From: Thiohalocapsa sp. | GTDB taxonomy: Bacteria > Pseudomonadota > Gammaproteobacteria > Chromatiales > Chromatiaceae | DNA: 8,786 nt | Assembly (NCBI RefSeq): GCF_019695415.1 | Contig: NZ_JAIFKJ010000074.1 | Location: 1-8,786 of the forward strand | Direction: 5' to 3' | In this document: positions 5,354 to 8,786 of the stretch, piece by piece | How the letters are laid out: each line of letters begins with the position of its first letter | Position numbering within the stretch: position 1 is the stretch's first letter | Translations under genes and position numbers: made by a program | Notes under the pieces: generated by a model | What the model saw: the letters and a program-made list of their open reading frames with translations, nothing else | What the model was told of the DNA's origin: nothing | Database searches by the model: none

Positions 5354-5529
5354 CTCAGTCGGCCTGATTTGGGCCGCTGCTAAACCCTCCGCGGTCGCCT
5401 GCCGACACCCCAGCCTCACGCCGAACGTCTCCGTCCGCGCGATACAGAACCTACCAGCCCGCCATCCTTGGCTGTTGCGGCTTTTTACTCCCCCGTTTCG
5501 GTACTCTGCCCGCAGATCACTGCGGCACC
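5354..5529. other. Convergent intergenic region with a small hairpin after the transpeptidase stop
   Basis: No gene is visible in these 176 bases. Near the right end, CCGCAG (5510-5515) pairs with CTGCGG (5520-5525) around ATCA; two more pairs form beyond a one-base bulge (5507-5527). It sits two bases after the stop of the leftward transpeptidase gene and may be its weak terminator; no T-run follows on that strand. A lone CTTTTTA occurs at 5481-5487 without a convincing stem before it. Confidence 0.35.
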
Positions 5530-6510
5530 TCAGAATACGCTCTCCAACTTGTGCCAACTCTTGGTGCCCTGCCGGGAGCCTACGAGGCGCGGCAGGCCTG
5601 AGTTGTCCTCAAGGGTGCGCTGAACCTCATTCCAGTCAAGGGTGACATCATCCGCTTGTGCGTACCGGCTCGGAATGACTTGGCGCGGATTGCTCGGTGA
5701 TTGCCCATCGGGCAAGTTGACCTCCAGAAACAGCTGGTCGCCGCGCCAGCCGACCTTGTAGGGTTGATCGACAATGCGCACCGTGGTGCCCGTCTTGACC
5801 TTCGGGAACAGGGCTTCGATATCCTCCGGATACATGCGCGTGCAGCCGGAGCTGACCGGCATGCCGACGCCCCAGGGCTTGTTGGTGCCGTGGATGAGGT
5901 AGCTCGGGTTGCTAAGGCGCATGGCATAGGCCCCGAGCGGGTTGTCCGGTCCGGCGGGGACCACCGGCGGCAGGGTCTCACCCCGCTTCTCGTACTCGGC
6001 GCGAATGGATGCAGGTGGCGTCCAGGTAGGGTCTTTGATCTTCTCGATGACGGAGTAGGTGCCCACCGGCGTCTCCCATCCCTCCCGGCCGATGCCTACG
6101 GAGAAGACTTCTACCTCCGTTGGGGAGTGATAGTAGTACAGCCGCTTCTCGGCCAGGTTCATCACCAGACCCTCACGCGGTGCGTTCGGCAGCACGTGGA
6201 AGTCAGGTACCAGCACGTCCTGATTGTCGCCGGGCACCCAGACGTCGACGCTCGGATTGGCCTGCTTCATTTCGTCGTAGCCGGAGCCGTAGTAGCGGCC
6301 GATGTCGAGCAGCGTGTGCTCAGCGCTGGTCTTTACATAGAAGGGCGTGCCGATGACACTGTCGCCCTCGTAGATCCGGTAGGTGCCAGAGGCGGCCGAC
6401 GCCGGCAGCGCCAGCACGCCGGATAGTAAGCCAATCATCAGGCCGGCGAGCCCGGCGCCCGCACCGTGCCGCATTGGGGGCCGCGGCAGGCCCTGTCGAA
6501 TACGCATCAT
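5530..6510 (-). CDS. L,D-transpeptidase with LysM-like and YkuD domains (ErfK/YbiS/YcfS/YnhG family)
   Basis: A 326-residue periplasmic enzyme. Residues 1-39 are a signal peptide (arginines, hydrophobic GLMIGLLSGVLAL core, cleavage near PASA). A LysM-like glycan-binding segment covers about 64-112 (HTLLDIGRYYG then MKQANP and VLVPDFHVLP). The YkuD catalytic domain covers about 115-250 and carries IHGTNKPWGVGMPVSSGCTRM with H207 and nucleophile C223; the 16-residue spacing and SSGC-x-RM match the family. Length and layout match the E. coli enzymes ErfK, YbiS and YcfS that attach Lpp to peptidoglycan, and also YnhG, which makes 3-3 cross-links. The lipoprotein gene lying tail-to-tail favours the Lpp-attaching role, as an inference. 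About 75 residues beyond the catalytic domain form an uncharacterised tail. ATG codons at 6510 and 6507 are both usable after GGAGAG (6514-6519 on the minus strand). Carbapenems inhibit the family. Confidence 0.93.
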   Translation of the reverse strand: MMRIRQGLPRPPMRHGAGAGLAGLMIGLLSGVLALPASAASGTYRIYEGDSVIGTPFYVKTSAEHTLLDIGRYYGSGYDEMKQANPSVDVWVPGDNQDVLVPDFHVLPNAPREGLVMNLAEKRLYYYHSPTEVEVFSVGIGREGWETPVGTYSVIEKIKDPTWTPPASIRAEYEKRGETLPPVVPAGPDNPLGAYAMRLSNPSYLIHGTNKPWGVGMPVSSGCTRMYPEDIEALFPKVKTGTTVRIVDQPYKVGWRGDQLFLEVNLPDGQSPSNPRQVIPSRYAQADDVTLDWNEVQRTLEDNSGLPRLVGSRQGTKSWHKLESVF

Positions 6511-6540
6511 TGTCTCTCCGTTGGTTTTCCTGAGTAATCG
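6511..6540. promoter_or_regulatory. 30-base divergent start region between the transpeptidase and EF-G-like genes
   Basis: Both genes start here, facing away from each other. The minus strand carries a good GGAGAG ribosome-binding site. On the + strand, TTGTCT (6510-6515) and AGTAAT (6533-6538), 17 bases apart, resemble a promoter, but the start would fall near 6545, just inside the EF-G-like coding region. Either that mRNA is leaderless, or it starts further upstream within the transpeptidase gene, or translation uses a later codon such as GTG 6595. Confidence 0.3.
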
Positions 6541-8643
6541 ATGAGCCGTAACCCGAAGGCCAAGACCGGCGGTGGCCCAACAAAGCTGTCAGCTGTGCGC
6601 AATATTGGTGTCGCTGCGCACGTAGACGCTGGTAAGACGACGCTCACGGAGCGCATGCTCTTCTATACCGGCGCCTCCCATAAAATCGGCGAGGTGCACG
6701 ACGGCGCTGCCCACATGGACTGGATGGCAGAGGAGCAGCAGCACGGTATTACCATCACCGCCGCTGTCACTAAAGCCCCTTGGCGGGACCATGTGCTGCA
6801 GGTGGTCGACACCCCCGGACACGTCGATTTTACCATCGAGGTGGAGCGTTCCATGCGCGTACTCGATGGGGTAATCATCGTGCTCGACGGTGTGCGCGGA
6901 GTGGAGCCGCAGACCGAGACGGTCTGGCGCCAACGCTGTCGTTTCGGCCTGCCGGTAATCTTCTTTGTCAACAAGATGGATCGCCCTGGGGCGGATTTCG
7001 AGCGTTGTCTCAGGGCGATCGCGGCGAAGCTCGACGTCACCCCCGTCGCCCTCACGGTGCCCGTGCTCGACGAGCGGGGCGCCGAAGACCACGCGGTGGT
7101 GCACCTGCTGCACCGCAAGCTGATCCGCTTCGGCGGCGAGCAGGGCGAGGTCGTCACCAGTGAGCCCTGCCCCGATGCTCTCTGGGCGCGCTGTGCCGGC
7201 CTACACGAGACCCTGCTGCTGGCCGCCGCGGACGCGGACGAGGCGCTGGCCGATCAGGTGCTCGCGGGCGAAGAGCCGGACCCGGCGGAGGTCTTGGCCG
7301 CGCTGCGCAAGGGGACCCTTGCCGGCGACGTGTTTCCATGTCTCGGCGGCAGTGCGCTCCGGAACATCGGCGTGCAGCCGCTGCTCGACGCTGCCGTCGA
7401 CCTGCTGCCGGCGCCACTGGACCGCCCGCCAGCGCTGGCGCGGTTGCCGGCAGGCGGCACCGAAGAGGTCGTGCTCGGTCCCGATGGACCCCTCGTGGCC
7501 TTGGTGTTCAAAGTCCAGCTCTGGGACGGGCGGCGACACTGCTTTGCGCGGGTCTACCGTAACCGGCTGCACCCGGGCGACCGTGTCAGCTTCATCGCCC
7601 TCGACGGCCGAACCGTCACCGAGCACGTGGCCCGCATTTTCGACACCGATGCCGGGCACAAGCAGCGCCTGGACGTCGCCGAGCCCGGGCAGATCGTGCT
7701 GCTGGCGGGGCTCCGCCACGCCGGTACCGGCGACACCCTCTGCAACCCGGAGCACTTATTGCTGCTGGAGCGCATCGATGCCCGTCAGCCGGTGCTGAGC
7801 TTAGCCATCGAGCCCGGCGCCGGCACCGACGAAGAGCGCCTGCTGGAGGCGCTCGACAAGATGACCCAAGAGGACCCGACGCTGGTCGTCGCGGAGGACC
7901 GGGACACCGGTCAGCGCCTGCTGCGCGGCATGGGCGAGCTGCATTTGCAGATCGTGCTGGAACGTCTGGAGCGAGAGTTCGGTGTCAGCGTACGCAGCGG
8001 TCGGCCCGCAGTGGCCGTGCGGGAGAGCGTCGTCGGCGAAGCGAATGTCAGTTTTCTTTATACACGTCCGCCAAGTCCCGATGGCAAGCACCCTGAGCTG
8101 ACTGCCGGTGCTACGGTGCAGGTGAGCCCGGCGGCACGCGGCGCCGGCAACAGCCTCCAACTGGAGCCTGCCGTGCTGCCGGCCGGCGCGGAGCTGACGG
8201 CGGAGCAACAGGCTGCCCTGCAGCACGGCCTAAGCCAAGGGCTGGCTGCCGGACCGACACAGGCGGCGCCCGTGGAGGACGTGGCCGTGAGCTTGGTCCA
8301 GGTGGAGCTCTTCGGCCCGCAATCGACCCCGGATGCGCTGGCGGCGGCCGCCGCCCGAGCGCTCGGCAAGGCCCTTTTCGCGGCAGGACCCTGTGCGCTG
8401 CAGCCCCTCATGCGTGTGAATGTTGTGATCCCCGAGGGCAACCTCGGTGGCGTGCTGGGCGACCTCCAGCAGCGTCAGGCGCTCATCCAGGCAACGGATG
8501 CGAGCGATGGCACCGCCGTCGTTTCCTGCGAGGTCGCCCTCGCCCAGCTGCTCGGCTATGCCACGGAGCTGCGCAGCCTGACCCACGGCCGGGGGCAGTT
8601 CAGTATGCAGTTTGCGCGCTTCGACCTGGCTGCTGCTCCCTAA
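6541..8643 (+). CDS. EF-G-like translational GTPase, divergent paralogue with altered domain IV
   Basis: A 700-residue cytoplasmic GTPase with all five EF-G domains. The GTPase motifs are intact: G1 A26-HVDAGKTT-T34, G2 G69-ITITA, G3 D90-TPGHVDF-F97 with the catalytic H94, G4 N144-KMD-D147 and G5 G270-SAL. Domain II spans about 316-400, domain III 416-490 (EDPTLVV, GMGELHLQIVLERL), domain IV 490-612 and domain V 622-697 (LGDLQQRQALI, YATELRSLTHGRGQFS). Domain IV is atypical: the GGRGQ loop of translocases is replaced by PPSPDGKHPEL (510-520), and the tip HDVDSS is replaced by FGPQST (591-596). That style recalls mitochondrial EF-G2, which acts in ribosome recycling. It is outside any rpsL-rpsG-fusA-tuf operon, so a second paralogue is likely. 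ATG 6541 has no clear ribosome-binding site. It could be a recycling or stress factor; I would not call it the main translocase. Confidence 0.88.
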   Translation: MSRNPKAKTGGGPTKLSAVRNIGVAAHVDAGKTTLTERMLFYTGASHKIGEVHDGAAHMDWMAEEQQHGITITAAVTKAPWRDHVLQVVDTPGHVDFTIEVERSMRVLDGVIIVLDGVRGVEPQTETVWRQRCRFGLPVIFFVNKMDRPGADFERCLRAIAAKLDVTPVALTVPVLDERGAEDHAVVHLLHRKLIRFGGEQGEVVTSEPCPDALWARCAGLHETLLLAAADADEALADQVLAGEEPDPAEVLAALRKGTLAGDVFPCLGGSALRNIGVQPLLDAAVDLLPAPLDRPPALARLPAGGTEEVVLGPDGPLVALVFKVQLWDGRRHCFARVYRNRLHPGDRVSFIALDGRTVTEHVARIFDTDAGHKQRLDVAEPGQIVLLAGLRHAGTGDTLCNPEHLLLLERIDARQPVLSLAIEPGAGTDEERLLEALDKMTQEDPTLVVAEDRDTGQRLLRGMGELHLQIVLERLEREFGVSVRSGRPAVAVRESVVGEANVSFLYTRPPSPDGKHPELTAGATVQVSPAARGAGNSLQLEPAVLPAGAELTAEQQAALQHGLSQGLAAGPTQAAPVEDVAVSLVQVELFGPQSTPDALAAAAARALGKALFAAGPCALQPLMRVNVVIPEGNLGGVLGDLQQRQALIQATDASDGTAVVSCEVALAQLLGYATELRSLTHGRGQFSMQFARFDLAAAP

Positions 8644-8786
8644 GCGCCCGGGCGCGCCGGCCCCGACTTGCAGGCGGTTGAGGGCGGGTGGCGTTGGGGA
8701 GTGCCGCTATAGCTTTGGGGGCGGTTCAACCAGAAGGAGCGGTTGGACGGTCGTCAGGGTGCGTCCCGCGGGGTGCCTGGCAAGGC
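8644..8786. other. Right-end non-coding stretch with GC palindrome and a weak hairpin
   Basis: No gene is supported. Directly after the EF-G-like stop is the 12-base palindrome GCGCCCGGGCGC (8644-8655), within a very GC-rich patch that can form short stems. GTTCAACC (8724-8731) pairs with GGTTGGAC (8741-8748) with one G-T pair and a nine-base loop. Neither is followed by a T-run. Either may contribute to transcript ending; chance is possible in such GC-rich sequence. Confidence 0.3.

Noticed and set aside
5457..5485. Intrinsic terminator ending in CTTTTT in the convergent gap
   Set aside because: No stem longer than about four pairs can be built directly before the T-run.
5701..6426. 241-residue + strand reading frame opposite the transpeptidase
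   Set aside because: It is a GC-rich shadow of a gene with clear YkuD motifs; the translation is Arg/Val/Gly-rich without domain signs.
6541..8643. Tet(M)-type ribosomal protection protein (tetracycline resistance)
   Set aside because: Domain IV also lacks GGRGQ, but the GTPase region (HKIGEVHDGAAHMDWM) and domain V (YATELRSLTHGRGQFS) are EF-G style, and the resistance-protein C-terminal end is not seen.

Overview
The window reads as ordinary chromosome of a GC-rich gammaproteobacterium. The strongest clue is the left end, where rlpA, dacA, ybeD and lipB follow one another on the + strand, the classical cell-envelope/lipoate cluster of Gammaproteobacteria. The small OprI-like alanine-zipper lipoprotein fits the same class. 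A purple-sulfur-bacterium-like lineage (Chromatiales) is my guess from the style of the lipoprotein and of the UbiC-like protein; the sequence does not prove it. I see no transposase, integrase, CRISPR array, tRNA or rRNA.

Layout. Positions 3-599 hold the 3' end of rlpA (SPOR domain). Then come dacA (725-1891, D,D-carboxypeptidase), ybeD/DUF493 (2022-2312) and lipB (2347-3120), all +. The lipB tail overlaps by 35 bases the end of a convergent DUF98/UbiC-like chorismate lyase gene (3086-3670, -). Thirteen bases upstream of that gene, on the same strand, lies a gene for an exported protein with one phage tail-collar-like domain (3684-4289, -). Divergent from it is a compact SpoU-family RNA methyltransferase (4329-4853, +). 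A 252-base non-coding stretch then carries a good extended -10 promoter and a perfect 16-base palindrome in front of a very short lipoprotein gene (5106-5303, +), which ends in two consecutive perfect hairpins. Convergent to it is a LysM/YkuD L,D-transpeptidase (5530-6510, -). Only 30 bases separate that start from a divergent gene for an EF-G-like translational GTPase (6541-8643, +). The last 143 bases show no gene.

How the genes fit together. Four products act on the peptidoglycan/outer-membrane interface. RlpA binds and processes glycan, and DacA trims pentapeptides to tetrapeptides. Tetrapeptides are the donor used by L,D-transpeptidases, and the transpeptidase next to the lipoprotein gene is of the type that joins such lipoproteins, by their C-terminal lysine, to peptidoglycan. 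YbeD and LipB belong to the lipoate branch. The UbiC-like enzyme would supply 4-hydroxybenzoate for quinones. The methyltransferase and the EF-G relative act on RNA and the ribosome.

The points most worth a second look are the unusually short cysteine-containing lipoprotein with its palindromic leader and paired 3' hairpins, the EF-G paralogue whose domain IV lacks the translocase signature loops, and the secreted histidine-rich collar-domain protein linked to the UbiC-like gene. None of these amounts to a proven new system.
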